DNA of 64,000 nt from Lentinula raphanica (lineage: Eukaryota; Basidiomycota; Agaricomycetes; Agaricales; Omphalotaceae): positions 248,001 through 312,000 of the forward strand of contig JANVFP010000013.1 in NCBI GenBank assembly GCA_027919835.1, read 5' to 3'. Both the position numbers and the translations under genes were made by a program. How positions within the stretch are numbered: position 1 is the stretch's first letter; each line of letters opens with the position of its first letter. The notes beneath the pieces are model-generated. The model was not told where the DNA came from, ran no database searches, and saw nothing but the letters and a program-made list of their open reading frames with translations. This document shows, piece after piece, positions 1 through 11,786 of this stretch.

Positions 1-2335
1 ACAATGAATCAAGACATACATCGAGTGGGAAGGTCGTAGCATGGACAATGACGCGCTTGATGTCTGCCAAGTCCTCGTAGTGCTCGAGCGCCTGTATAAC
101 GAAGTGAATATTATTCACTGACAAGTTTTGAGTAAAGCGAACTCACCCTCTGCATCAAACCAGCCTTTTCACAGAGGTTCGCAATTCGTGGGCGGTCGTA
201 GTGAGTGAACATTTCATTACCGAGGATGGCATCAGCAACTTGTGGTGCATGCATGAGGTTCATCTCAAGGAGACGCGTCTGCAGTGGTCCCTGTTCGGGC
301 TTGTTGTCCTTGAGCGCATCGAGTAAGAAGGATGTCGCAGGTTGGATCATGTTTTGAGACATGAAGATGTCGACAACCCGTTCAACATCTACCAAAGGAC
401 CCATCTCGTCGTTCACCAGCTGAGACGCGAACTCGGCACCTTTCTCCGGATTGACACGCATGACATGTTGGAGGAGAGCAACATAATCAGGACTGTATCC
501 CACTTTCTTTGCGTACAGCACAATCTTGTCGATTTGTCCTGTCTCTGCAAAGCAAGCAATAACCTTGTTGGGGACGTTGGCACGCAGGTACACGCTCAAA
601 GCAAGGGTCATGTCGTGTAAGCGGACGATATCTCCGAGCTCTTCACTGCACGTAAGCTTGTTCTCCTTCAGCCATTTCTCGAGAAGTTGCTTTCGGCCTT
701 GTTGTAAGACTGGACGGGCAAGCTCCAAAGACTCGAGATGGTTGAGTTCACCCTTTTCGAGGAGGATACCGAAGTACTGCAAGATAGGCGAAAGGCCTCC
801 AGGAGGCGTAGGTGCTGATTTGAAGGACTCGATGACTTGAGTCGTACGCAGTATGCCCTACGAGTATAACTCATAAGCCTCTTCTGTACGAACGAACAAA
901 TTAAATATGCTCACCCTGGGAGAGTTGGCGGCGATCTTGGCAGCCTCGCCGTACTGCCCACTTTGGAATAACGACTGATATTGTTTGATGTACAAATCAT
1001 CAGCTCCGGGAAGATTAGCTCGACTAGCAAGCCTGAAAGCCAGTTCCGTGTTGTTCAGAGTGGTCAGAATGTAAGGAACAATGGTTTGGTCGTCCACGTT
1101 GACACTCAGTACTTGTCCCTTCTTGTTCACACCAATGATACCGTTGGTAGCTTCATGTTCGGCCGTGACGAAGATCGTTTCACCTGAAATACGGTTCATG
1201 TAGACGCAAGCACCAGATTCAAGGTCGTAGAGATGAATGAAGCCGTACTTCGTGACCAGGTAAACGATACCGTGTTTCTTCGACACCTGCATGGAGACAG
1301 GGAAGTCATTGGTCGCTTCAGCAGGGAAGTACACGTCAACAGCCTTCTTGACGAATGGTGGGTCTGGAGCGGCATGGTCAATTTGTACGACATGAAGCTA
1401 TAATCTATCGTCAGAATTATTGAACCAAAATTCTCGTTCGACCACGTACTTTAGCGCCAGTCGCTGTACGAACTGCAAAAGTGAACAGCTTCGTCACGTT
1501 TTGGTGACCTTCCAGCTTCATTTCTGCAAAAGCAGCTGCGTGTCCTTCTATAGGCTGGCTGACAGCTCGATCTCTGCTATAGAGTTGCATGGACCCTTTA
1601 ACTTTGAACGCCGAAGGATTGGTGGAATTTCCTGAAATCCCAATTAGGACCATCCACTTCTCGTCTGAGGATACACGGTAGTTGATTATTTGGGTTCCTG
1701 CGAGGGTAGCGTGTCTGTCGAAAATCTTCTGTGGAGGAGACTGATCTGCTATTGACCAGTGGTAAACGGAGGCTTCTGTGACCATTCCAATGGTGGTGTC
1801 TGATACCCATTTCCAGAATACGATATCTTCGTTGTTCGTGTGAGACTTGACCTTTTGTTTGGTCTCAATGTTGAAAATTTGGAGAGTCCGAGCAGCTGAT
1901 GAGTGAAACGTGAGCAGAGCAGAATATACCCAGAGGGCATGTTACGCACCTTTCAAAGCAAGGATTTTCTGTCGAGGGTGCATAATAGCAGAGTCTGCAG
2001 AAATTGGACGGCGCATAACATTGTTGGCGTCGGCAAGGTCGATAATGACAACTTGGTTCTGTTCATTGACTTTTTCGCGAACGCAAATGAAGTGGTCGGA
2101 TTCTAGTGTCAAAGTCTGCAGTTACGGTCAGCAAGCCGTCCCAACAGTCTGATACATGCACGTACCTTGAGTATATCGAAAACAAGAAAAATTAAAAGAG
2201 GATATTAGCAGGTTAAACGCCAGCAAAGCGCGTCGCACGCACCTGGAAAGAGATGGAAGCGGGCTGAACACCAAGACTAGAAAGCTGAAGATGTTCACAG
2301 AAAGCGATGGGTTTCGAAATGTCAAGGGCCGCCAT
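1..2335 (-). CDS. CHC1: Clathrin heavy chain, N-terminal part (cut by window edge)
   Basis: This is the structural triskelion subunit of clathrin coats, acting in endocytosis and Golgi-endosome traffic. The translation starts at the ATG at 2335 and opens with the family N-terminal pattern ([16 protein letters not shown]), followed after an intron by [16 protein letters not shown]. The seven-bladed propeller continues through DNAVYHW-like and [18 protein letters not shown] segments, then the linker and first heavy-chain repeats ([36 protein letters not shown]). At least six exons are joined by short GT-AG introns, for example near 2116-2242, 1397-1442 and 858-913. About the first 700 of roughly 1,680 residues are present; the 3' part lies left of the window. 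All frames join cleanly and no defect is visible. The next gene, a LIM protein, lies upstream on the same strand. Confidence 0.96.
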
Positions 2336-2738
2336 TCTGGAAGGCGAACGGAAGGAGGAGATGGAGGGTGTGCCGAATTGAAACTGGGAAGAAGGTCTTG
2401 TCACGCTTGTCACACCTGTTGGTGATCCAATTGTACGCCTCCACTGAAATTGAGTTAGGCGCGCCGACTTTGTTGTCAATTTTTGCTCACCATCTTGGCT
2501 TTAAGTTTTTCTTTCGAGAGTACAAGTCAAGGTAGATATCTCACTGCGCGGGCGGTGAGTTATACCAACCTCGCATTCTACATGAGGCTGTGATTGCGAT
2601 CCTGTAACTCGATAATTGTGTACAGATCTCAAACGATACACGCGTCGATGGCGATAATCTGGCTGTGCGGCTTCAACTTATGAGTCTCGACGTGAACGTT
2701 TGAACCCCCAAGAATATATAAGTAGAACGGAGACCAGC
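2336..2738. other. Intergenic spacer, probable clathrin promoter
   Basis: This 0.4-kb spacer separates the 3' end of the LIM gene from the start of the clathrin gene, both on the minus strand. An AT-rich TATATAAG-like stretch lies near 2711-2722, close to the LIM stop. I see no ORF, RNA gene or repeat in it. It probably holds the LIM terminator and the clathrin promoter. Confidence 0.5.
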
Positions 2739-5700
2739 TCAAATTTCATTACGGATCATGATACTAAAACAGTTCTCGCAAAATGGTTTCTTCTCCCTTT
2801 CAAAGTACGATAGCTCCTCGAACGGTTGATCGCAATTCTGTCCATGCGTGGATGTGAGCAATTCGCTTGTGGTATGATTGCTCTCAGATTACTCACCGTG
2901 CATCGGAAACACTCCCAACACCATTTTCCCCCCAAGGCCTCTACTGCTTCCATATGGTCTCGGATTGGTCTCTTGCATCTCTTACACTTCGGCAACCGTA
3001 GCCTGACATGGCAGGCTTCGCAATATGGATGACCCTTGTACACAGTGAAGCCCACATTATCATCGTCGTCGTCGTAAGAGAATGTTCCATCTCCTGAAAA
3101 GGTCAGCGACTCTCCGTTGCCTTTTCCAAAATCCCTCTCCCGATTATGCTTGGCTGCGGAGCTAGGACTGAGGAAAGGGTCTCCACATTCCGCACAGAAG
3201 AAGTGTTGTTCGTGATATGTTCTTCGTCCTAGAGCAGGATCATCCAGAGATATGAACCGCTCTTCAACGATGGCTGTTTTGCAGTGATAACATCTAGGAG
3301 CAAACGTCTACAGAAAAAAAAAGATGTCAGTACATTCACCAAGACTGGAAAGCCTGGTTACCTCATGATAGTCAAGATGACAATATGGTCTCTTAATGCC
3401 ATCTTCGCCTATGCCTTCGTAACTGGTGAGAGAATCAGCAATGTCAGAGTAGAGATTGCAGTCATGCATAGCACTATACCTAGATTGAAACTCCAGCAAT
3501 TCATTGCATATGGTACACCGAAAACAATCAGGATGCCATTTCATCCCCATCGCTCCGACGACACGACCAACGATTGATCTAGAACATGCCGGACATGTTA
3601 ACCCCCTCGTCCCGACAGCCCCGGGCCTGAGCGAGCAGAAGGTAGAGATCGAGGACCTCCATGATGTGATGTCACTGGAACGTTTGTCCCTCTCTTTCGT
3701 GGGGTATCATGGTCATCCTCGTCAGACACGTTAATGACAGGTCCTCCAAATTGTGATCCTACCCCCATGCCCGGCACCTCGAACACAATCTGTGGCGGTT
3801 TGGGTTCATACTTTTGAACCTCTTTCTCTCCGGTAACTCGTATCAATGGACCTGACGAAGACGCGTCGTCGTCTTGGTCGTCGCTGCCATCACCAAACGT
3901 TATTCGAGGTATCGTCGGACTTTCCCCAGAAACCCGAATGATAGGTCCACCCATATTCTGCTCGTCGTCGTCTCCAAAAGTTATCCTCGGTATTTCTGGC
4001 GTGGTGTGTTGGCTGCGTTGGCGACGTTGCTCGTTGTTATCGAACGTTATTGCTGGGACCATTCCCACCTCCGAAGTCCTGTTGGAATCTTTCTCCATTT
4101 TCCTGACATTGGCCATTCTGTCCTTCCCACCAATCGGCGAAGGAGATTCTATCTTCACTGCTGCATATGCCGTCGTGTGTCCAACGCTCTCTGGACGGCC
4201 CCTTGACTCACGGTAGGATGCGTGTTGTGGTTGAGGCTGAGCATGCTGGGTATTCCTCCTGAAACGCTCTAGTGCACCAGAAGTGCTACTCGCTGTGGAA
4301 CCCGCAGGGCTAACACTTCTGGCACTGCAATCAAGAAGATTAGCAAGTCAAATATGACGTTCAAAATCAAACACAGAGAGCCTACCTGAAACTGGCACTC
4401 GCTGGTCTGGGAGGAGGTTCATCCAAATCGTAATCAGGAATTGTCCTCTCAGCCCTACTGTGGACGGAGCTCCTGCTATTATTCGAGCTTCTCATTGCAG
4501 CGAAGGAGGAATGATTCTGTGGCTGAGACTGGGAATGAGAATGCCGGGGGCTAGTTGAAGCACCGTGCGACGAATTGGGCCTCGAAAACGATCCACTGTT
4601 ACTGAAGCCACTTCCAGGGCCTCTGGGCAATGGTGGAAGATCCTGAGGCCATGAGCTCTCGCGTCCAGCTTGATCTAACCCCATCTTGGCAAACCGAAGG
4701 GTCAAACTACCCTCATGAATAGCTCCCGTCGTTGCCCCAACACGATCCATGCCCGGAGGTTTAGGAATGCTCCTACTTTCGATTCGAGAACTAGTGCTAT
4801 AAGGGCTGGCTTGAGGAAGGGCACCCGTGGTAGCGGCTGCGCGGTCCATGCTGGGAGGCTGGGGTATGCTGCCTCGTAGATCCAAAATGCCTGGCCCATT
4901 GCTTGCACCACTTCGTTGGCTATTTGCAGAAACAGCGGAAACGAGAGAAACTTCAGACGAGGTGGTTTCACTCTCGAAACTGGAATTCGCAGCATCGTCG
5001 TCTGGTTCTTCGACTGTGTATTGCGGCCCACGACTCGAGGCGGGCTGTGGTAAGGGCCTGCCAGGTGAAGTAAGGGACAGCGCCATTGTTCTTCCTCTTT
5101 CCTTTTCTATAACAGTCCCATTGTCGATAGGTTTGATCGTGCTTCTCTTCCACAGCGGTACAAACTTGGTTTCAGTAACCGATATCGCGTTAGGACTAGA
5201 ACGGGTTGGAGAAGATTGCGTGTCAAAAATCGGATTTCGCTGACGTAGAGCTGCACTGGAAGCAGTTGAAAACGGTGTATTTGGCTGAGAGGCGGGAAGA
5301 AAGGTAGAAGCGGCGACCCGGGTTTGTGAAGGCGTGGATTGTGGTGATTGTGTATGAGATGGTCCAGGGATCGGTATGAGTTTGGGGTATTCGGTATATT
5401 CGGTGAATTCTAGATGATATTCAATCGCAAGTTGCAACCGAGGAAGAACGATACAGGAAACGCACAACATTGACTTTTTCAGGACTAGTGTTCCTGCTTG
5501 AATGAGCACTACCATTTTCAAAAATCTAGGTGGACTGTTACGTCTACGCGTCGAAGTTGCAACATTTCCCATATTGGAACTCTGAAGCGAAGGCATATAT
5601 TGGGTGGACGGAGGTGGGACAGAGGGCGCAGATGTTATGGTTATGTGATTCTGGGGTAGATATGGGGGACGTTGAGTGTTGTAAGAATTAGGAAAGGAAT

Positions 5701-6247
5701 TGACAGGCCCGGTATTCCTGACGGTACCCGCGCTGATAGCACCACTAGCCATCCTCTCTTGATTGAACCTGGAGAATGCTGATAAATCCATGCTTTGAGG
5801 ACGATTGGCAGGTGGACGAGCCAATGTCGGGTTTTGCGTGACAGTGAGCGGCCTGGAATTACCAGGGCCAGCAGGCGCAGGCAGAGGTTTCCGAGTTGGA
5901 CTAGCACTCGAACTTCTTGCCATCTGGGTTGGTGTTCCACGTGCTCCGTTGACATGCATTGGTGGAGGAAAGCCAGAATTTGGCAGGGGATATCCTATGC
6001 TTTGCGGTCTAGGGCGTGCTTGCATTTGGGATGGTAATGGAGGTGCAGCCATTGGCGGAGGTCGTTGGTGTACTTGTCCCTGCGCTGGTCTGACTGGCGG
6101 CAACTCGAAGCCCAGCTCAGCTTGCGATTTGAAGACTGGAGGTGGCTTTGGCGCATTTTGAGGCGGGTAATAATTCTGTTGTTGATTTGGGAGATAACGA
6201 GTGTTTGGATGAGCTTGATTCTGCCACTGTGCGTGTTGTTGGTACAT
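2739..6247 (-). CDS. Paxillin-like protein: long Pro/Ser-rich N-terminus and three C-terminal LIM domains
   Basis: This is a probable zinc-binding scaffold for the cortical cytoskeleton or polarity, by analogy with fungal paxillin-type LIM proteins. The ATG at 6247 opens a Gln/Pro/Ser-rich region of roughly 600 residues with low-complexity prolines, followed by an acidic stretch with repeated PRITFGD-type motifs (about 3598-4330). Three LIM domains follow: CPAC...WHPDCFRC, then CYHC...HFFCAEC, then CKRCKRPI...CWECFRCTNC...FCENC, ending in IMIRNEI at the TGA at 2739. Introns are clear near 3309-3360, 4326-4385 and 2840-2898. One junction is unsettled: at 3598-3605 the frame before the first LIM domain ends in GGGGGTTAA, and the LIM frame is shifted by one. 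Either a weak intron or a G-run indel lies there. A transposon sits about 110 bp upstream of the start. Confidence 0.82.
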
Positions 6248-6346
6248 TTCCAACTCGGGTAACTCCAGATAATCAACACGACGTCACACCGTGCCAGCGT
6301 CTAAAATCCTTGCCGTCTCAAGCTGTTGCAGGCCGTGAGAAATAAC

Positions 6347-6354
6347 ATCAACCT
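6347..6354. repeat. Left target-site duplication of the 25-kb insertion (ATCAACCT)
   Basis: The eight bases ATCAACCT stand immediately outside the left terminal inverted repeat and recur exactly at 31364-31371 outside the right one. This marks the two ends of one insertion event. The original empty site would be a stretch about 100 bp upstream of the LIM gene. Confidence 0.9.
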
Positions 6355-6578
6355 ATGACGTTATTTCTGTACAAAAAATAAATTAGCGCCCATTCAGTCA
6401 CGCCGGCGCCGAACCAATCAATTCAGCGGCAAACCAACCTCGGCACTGCGGTCCCAGTTTTTTTTCCTTCTTACCGGTCGGCAAACTCCTACTTAGCGCC
6501 CAAAATGTTTATTAGCGCCAGCGCCGTCAACATGCCGTTAGCGCTCACAGCAAGAATTGCAGCGCTCACAAATTTGAC
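6355..6578. repeat. Left terminal inverted repeat (about 224 bp)
   Basis: The outer 56 bp (6355-6410) match 31308-31363 perfectly in inverted orientation, starting ATGACGTTATTTC. The inner 194 bp (6385-6578) match 25934-26127 inverted, at an estimated 93-95 percent identity by eye. The repeat is rich in AGCGCC and GCGCTCAC motifs, possible transposase-binding sites. It ends about 80 bp from the 3' end of the transposase gene. Confidence 0.88.
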
Positions 6579-6660
6579 TTTTCTGGAGTTTTTATATACA
6601 ATTAGATAGCTTCTGTAACATTACTGAGCTCTATTTACAATCTGTCTATGCTTGTATGTA

Positions 6661-8538
6661 CTAAGAGACTCTAAGATCTAAAATATAGTCCATTGTATGC
6701 AAGGACCGTGTCCATTGCAAAGCACGAGGGAACCAGATATGATGAGGAAGTGAGACTTGGAGCTCTCGTTTGCCCCGTTTACCATGGGGAATGATTTCAA
6801 AACTAGGATAGCCATCATCTTCCCATTCTTCTGGAGTAAGAAAATAGTCAGTTGGTACCCAATCACTCTGTTCCAATCCTTCCATAATCCGACCAAACAA
6901 ATCAGCTTCCCGTGGAAAACCTAGAAAGGGAGACTGATGCTTTGGGACTGCAATGGGCTCATGGTAATAGTTGGCTTGTTGTTCCGCTCGAATGTTGTCC
7001 ATTACAAGTTTTCGAGCCTCCTCGGCATCTTCCATTCTGTCCGCACCATAGTATCGTAGGATATCTGGATGGACGGCATTATCAACGTCACGGTAAATAC
7101 CATTGCGTAGTTGTCCCAATAAGCGCATATCCTACAGTCCATCCTGATTAGCTTAAATTGATGGATAATAGACAGTAAAGCTTACGTTTGGACTCTTATC
7201 GTGTCCTTTTCCTGAGATGGGATGAGAATTCCACATTTTCATAAATTCTTGGCAGTCGTTATTGATTGAAGGAAGAAATAGGAGATGTAGAAGCCAGAGA
7301 TGATGGGGATTCCTACGCTGGAGACCATGCAGCCTTTCAAGACGGAGGAAAAAGGCTCGCCATGCCCGTGCGAACTGAGAACCAACTTCGGGCCAAGTTC
7401 GTTCGATACGAGAGCTAAAGTGTGAGTTACCCCACATGGCACTTGCTCGATTCGGTCCTCGGCGCATGATCATTTCAACAGCAACAAGAATATTTTCTCC
7501 ACCACGATCGAGGCGAACTCTTGAGGGCCATCCAAACAGATTGGCTGCATTTTGAAAGATGTCTAGAACGGTCGATGCTCTATTATTTGAGCTAGCACGT
7601 ATGCCAGTCACCTGTCCAGTCTGCTGTCAGAATGATGAGGGTATCTGAATCATCATTAAACGTACAGTACGCGTATCACCATCCACACAAGCATGGATAA
7701 CGATACCCCAGAAGATAAGTTTATGGTGGCCATCGATATGCCACAGTGCGTTGGGTCGAGAAACTTTATATGCTTGTCGCTTGACCAACCGTCGCTGACG
7801 AACAACTCTACCCAAGTGATCCACCCGACGTAGGGATTCCATCACCCTCCTCCTTTGAACCCTGAGTCCATGCATATTGAGAAATCCATGGAGATAGCGT
7901 AGACCAGAATTGACTTTGGATGCCTTGAACAGTCGAGTGATAGTATCAAGTTGTTCATCGGTGAGGGTTGCAAACTGATAATTGATGCCGTTTTTCTTCA
8001 GATACTGGCGTAGTGTATGACGGTGAACTCCAGTCACTTTGGCAAGGGATGTCAGAGAGATTCGACGACCTTTGCCCATTGCTTGCTGTAGAAAGACTGG
8101 ATTGACTACTTTTCTTGGTCGACCTCGTCTGCCAGTTCGTTCAACAGATACAGGCTGCAAGTAGTCTACCCCAATTGATTCACTATGTAACATATGTTAC
8201 TTTGCTATTTGGTGTACAGACGAGATAACTTACCTTCCTTTGACTCTTTTCTCTGCCAGCAGAAGCTGACCTATTAAAATACCATACGCCTGGCTTGTAG
8301 CTTGTATCCAATCTTCTGGAAGATGCTCGTCATCCATGGCAGCCTCTAAGGCTGGAATAGTATGTACGGCTTGATCCATAACGATACGTTTGTGGAATTT
8401 TACACGGTGTAGTTCATAACTCCCACTATGAAGAAGATTATAAGCAGCATTGTATTTGTTGGTTAAGGATTCATATGCAGTCAACACGTTCGGTGACCGG
8501 ACGGCATCGACAAGTGGTGGCAGAGGTGGAAGAGGCAT
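6661..8538 (-). CDS. DDE integrase-core (rve-like) transposase
   Basis: This is the probable transposase of the surrounding element, cutting and joining at the GCGCT-rich TIRs. Four exons join without a break: 8538-8234, about 8183-7667, about 7611-7187 and about 7131-6661. The N-terminal third is helical. An AT-hook-like basic stretch (GRRGRPRKVV) comes next, then a resolvase-type helix-turn-helix (SLAKVTGVHRHTLRQYL) and the catalytic domain. Visible acidic residues are D in HIDGHHKLIFWG, D in RLDRGGEN and E in SRIERTW, about 35 residues after the second D, which fits D,D-35-E. The C-terminal part begins DMRLLGQLRNGIY. No internal stop was found, so the gene may be active. A BTB gene starts 85 bp away on the other strand, so the two share a divergent promoter. 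Confidence 0.85.
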
Positions 8539-8622
8539 GTGTTACAAATCACGTGGCTTCAGCACTGGTTAAATATTTCAAGTCCATCTTCAAGTTTCGA
8601 AGTCTTCCACACTCAGACTGCG

Positions 8623-9708
8623 ATGTCAAACACTGGGAACACATTAGACAACAACATGTCTGCTCCGTCAACAGCACCTGTGGGGTCTGACCAACCCCCT
8701 TCAGCTACTCAAGTACGGCGAAAGCGTTCAAAGTACTGGAGTAGTGGCCAAATGGTCGTCGTGGGTGTCAAAAGTGTAAGGCAAATTTCATTCAAAACAA
8801 ACGAACTATACTTATTTGTTATACAAGGAGGAAGATCCTATGGAAATCATCCTTTTCCATATTCAAGTCGATATGTTCTCTGCTCGTTCCATTGTCTTGG
8901 ACTAGATTTTAAGTATACCCCCTCGACCCGGGTCCAAGGAAGGTACAGAAGAGGATCCCATCATTATTCCCAATGTCTCAGCAGAGGCATTTTATATTTT
9001 AACTGACTTTTTGCAACGCAGGCAAGTATTTTTCAGAGTTAATCCTCCAGCGTCACTTATCGGTGTTTCAGTGGTTGGCATCATTTTCAAGAAACGCGAG
9101 AGAACATCCTATGCCTTTTGGCCGTCGGGTCCTACTTGGAAATGGACTCAGTTCTAGAGTTTGCCATTTCCAAAGTTACTGAACTGAATCTTGATCCAGT
9201 CGAGCTGCTTTTCCTTGCTCGTCACCACCATGTTCGACCAGGTGTACGAAACTGGATCAAGCCTGCTTTGGTAGGCATCCTTTCAAAACATCTCTGTGAT
9301 CTCACTCGTGAAGAAGAGCAAAAAATTGGTCCTGCTTATTTTGCAATCGCCCGTGCACATGAAAGATTTGGACGGGCACGCCGATATATTGCCAGCTCGC
9401 CATTCGATCTAGTTAACAATGATGGGGCATCGACCCATGATTCGCAGTGTCAGAAAGCTTGGAATTTCAGCTGGTACCAACGCATTGCACCTCATATCAT
9501 TCACCCAGAAAAGCCTCCCCTCTCATGGGCAGACCTTGCTCTTTTTGTGGAGCAAACCACCCTTCCCTATGTCGACAACGCCTGCAAGCGGGCTACCGTA
9601 GCTCATATGCGTGCCTTCGAGGACTATCCCAATGGATCCACTATTATTCACGATGCCGTGACGGAGATCATAGCCATATATCAGATCAACCTCGCAGCCT
9701 CATACTAG
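8623..9708 (+). pseudogene. BTB/POZ-type protein with one in-frame stop
   Basis: The layout is that of mushroom BTB proteins: a short N-terminal tail (MSNTGNTLDNN), an intron near 8779-8828, the BTB core (EEDPMEIILFHIQVDMFSAR ... EEDPIIIPNVSAEAFYILTDF), a second intron near 9024-9071, then a helical C-terminal region (CLLAVGSYLEMDSVLEFAIS) ending at the TAG at 9708. The core has a TAG codon at 8903-8905, in frame between VLD and ILS. It is either a disabling mutation or part of a small unrecognised intron. BTB proteins bind partner proteins, often as ubiquitin-ligase adaptors. This copy lies inside the transposon, back to back with the transposase gene, so it is either original cargo or captured. 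The first BTB exon boundary is approximate. Confidence 0.62.
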
Positions 9709-10205
<497 letters not shown>

Positions 10206-10228
10206 TCTTCATTGTATGACACGACGAA

Positions 10229-10345
10229 ATGGCGAAACACCCAGACCACGAAACGGCGGCACAACCAGACCACGAAACGGCGGCACAACCAGACCACGAA
10301 ACGGCGGCACAACCAGATCACAAAACGGCGAAACGGCGAAACGAT
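10229..10345. repeat. 24-bp minisatellite
   Basis: The unit is close to CACAACCAGACCACGAAACG plus GCGG, repeated about four to five times, and decays into AAACGGCGAAAC repeats up to about 10380. In one frame it encodes an eight-residue repeat (TTRPRNGG), but no gene context supports translation. Confidence 0.8.
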
Positions 10346-10399
10346 GAGACTATGAAACGGCGAAACGACAAGGCCATGAAATGGGACCAAGAGATGAGG

Positions 10400-11008
10400 G
10401 GCCCGCCGTTTACCTTCTCCAGGGCTGGGCAACAATGACAACAACGGTTGCGCGGGAGAAGGAGTTGTTGTATCCTCGAGGATACAAGGGGTCGAAGAAT
10501 TGAGGACGCGAGGATTCGGGGACGTCCCGTCTCCTCATTATCCGGTCATCCCATCACCCCGTCGTCTCATATCCTCGTGGTCGTCGTCTTGTACCGTCGT
10601 CGTCGTCTCTCTCATCTCATATCGTCGTCTTCCGGTTTGGTATCTGCGGTGTCACGTCCCCACGTTGTCCCTTCTCCTTCTTGTCTCCGCATTGTCCGGT
10701 CTGCCGGTCATCTCATCTCCTCATCAATATCTTCAAGCTTCGTTTCCGATACCTTCTGTGGTCCTATAGCACTGGTATGGGGGGATATCGGTGATGCTTT
10801 TTGGTAGATCGTGTATGAGATTTTGACCGTCGCGTGCCGTTGCGTCCGCTGCGATTGTCCCTGTTGCGGTCGCGATTGTTGTAATAGGCACTCCTACTCC
10901 GGCTGTGTCGACCACCAGTAGGACTGATGGGATTCTGCATAGGCTTAGGACTGAAGAGCCGTGTAAGATCTATGAGGCCTATGTCTAGTGAGGGAGGTGG
11001 GATGAAGA
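10400..11008. other. Gene-poor, C/T-rich filler inside the transposon
   Basis: Imperfect TCGTCGTC and TCTCATCTC strings give long open frames on both strands by composition alone. I see no domain or splice structure. A basic Arg/Ser-rich frame on the minus strand at 10764-10930 could be another worn gene fragment, but I cannot identify it. Confidence 0.4.
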
Positions 11009-11137
11009 TCAGACATGAACAGTTTGATCCATAGAAGCAGAGACAACGAGGTCGTCCTTTGGATGGAAGAAGGCGGACATCATGTAGTGGGAATGACCTG
11101 TAAGAACTGCGATGCAATTTCTTGAGGTGCTGTTCCA
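11009..11137 (-). pseudogene. Alpha-COP (coatomer alpha) WD40 fragment
   Basis: Read on the minus strand, about 43 codons give [20 protein letters not shown] followed by [18 protein letters not shown] and then TGA. This matches the coatomer-alpha propeller block that normally reads NCI.VLTGH.HYVM.A.FHP.EDLVVSASLDQTVRVWD. The final W codon appears as TGA. Nothing before or after it continues the gene, so it is a captured or decayed fragment of one exon. The identification is by memory of a very conserved motif. Confidence 0.75.
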
Positions 11138-11206
11138 TGATACCTGTTTGGACTATTGAGGATGGTTTCTAGCAGTCATAAATAGCAAAGACGCACGATC
11201 CAAGGC

Positions 11207-11460
11207 AGTCCCGTTGCGTCGTCGTCCCGTTGCGTCGTCGTCCCGTTGCGTCGTCGTCCCGTTGCGTCGTCGTCCCGTTGCGTCGTCGTCCCGTTGCGTC
11301 GTCGTCCCGTTGCGTCGTCGTCCCGTTGCGTCGTCGTCCCCGTTGCGTCGTCGTCCCATCGCCTCGTCGTCCTGTTGCGTTGTCGTCCCATAGCGTCATC
11401 GTCGCATCGCGTCGTCGTCCCGTTGCGTCGCATCGTCCCGTTGCGTCGCATCGTCGTGGT
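11207..11460. repeat. 16-bp minisatellite (CCCGTTGCGTCGTCGT)n
   Basis: About nine near-perfect copies lie at 11207-11345, followed by degenerate copies (GTCCCATCGCCTCGTC and similar) to about 11460. Open frames over it, such as the Arg/Asp/Thr repeats on either strand, are composition artefacts. Confidence 0.88.
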
Positions 11461-11533
11461 GTCGTTGTCCCGTTTCTTTGTCTCCTCATCTCCTCATTTC
11501 CTCGTTTCCTCACCTCCCCGTTGCCGTGTCTCC

Positions 11534-11611
11534 CCGCTACCTGGTCTCCTCGTCCCCTCTTGGCCTTGCCTCCTTGCCTCCTTGTGTTCCTGTTGTCAAG
11601 CCAGTTTTTGG
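11534..11611. repeat. Dispersed repeat block, matched inverted at 22010-22088
   Basis: The 78-bp block (from CCGCTACCTGG to CCAGTTTTTGG) matches the reverse complement of 22010-22088 at roughly 85 percent by eye. If the 12.4-22.6 kb segment is flipped back, the two become direct repeats on either side of the 584-bp element. Confidence 0.7.
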
Positions 11612-11616
11612 ACAAA

Positions 11617-11745
11617 AAGAAGAGGAGATGGTGGAGGAGATGGTGAAGAATATGGTGGAGGAGATGGTGAAGGATATGGTGGAGGAAATGGTGGAGGAGA
11701 TGGTGGAGGAAATGGTGGAGGAGCTGGTGGAGGAGATGGTGGTGG
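11617..11745. repeat. Purine-rich GGAGATGGT(GGA)n minisatellite
   Basis: This is a tandem purine tract of GGAGATGGTGGA-type units with strong strand asymmetry, ending just before the 584-bp element. It could adopt triplex or slipped structures. No gene is seen. Confidence 0.8.
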
Positions 11746-11786
11746 CAGAAGAGGAAGTGGTGTTCCCCAAACAAGAGACGAACACA

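Noticed and set aside
10448..10807. 119-codon plus-strand ORF
   Set aside because: It is C/T-rich low-complexity sequence with no domain and no conserved start context.
11207..11460. CRISPR-like array
   Set aside because: The units are 16 bp in direct tandem without spacers, in a eukaryotic genome: a minisatellite.
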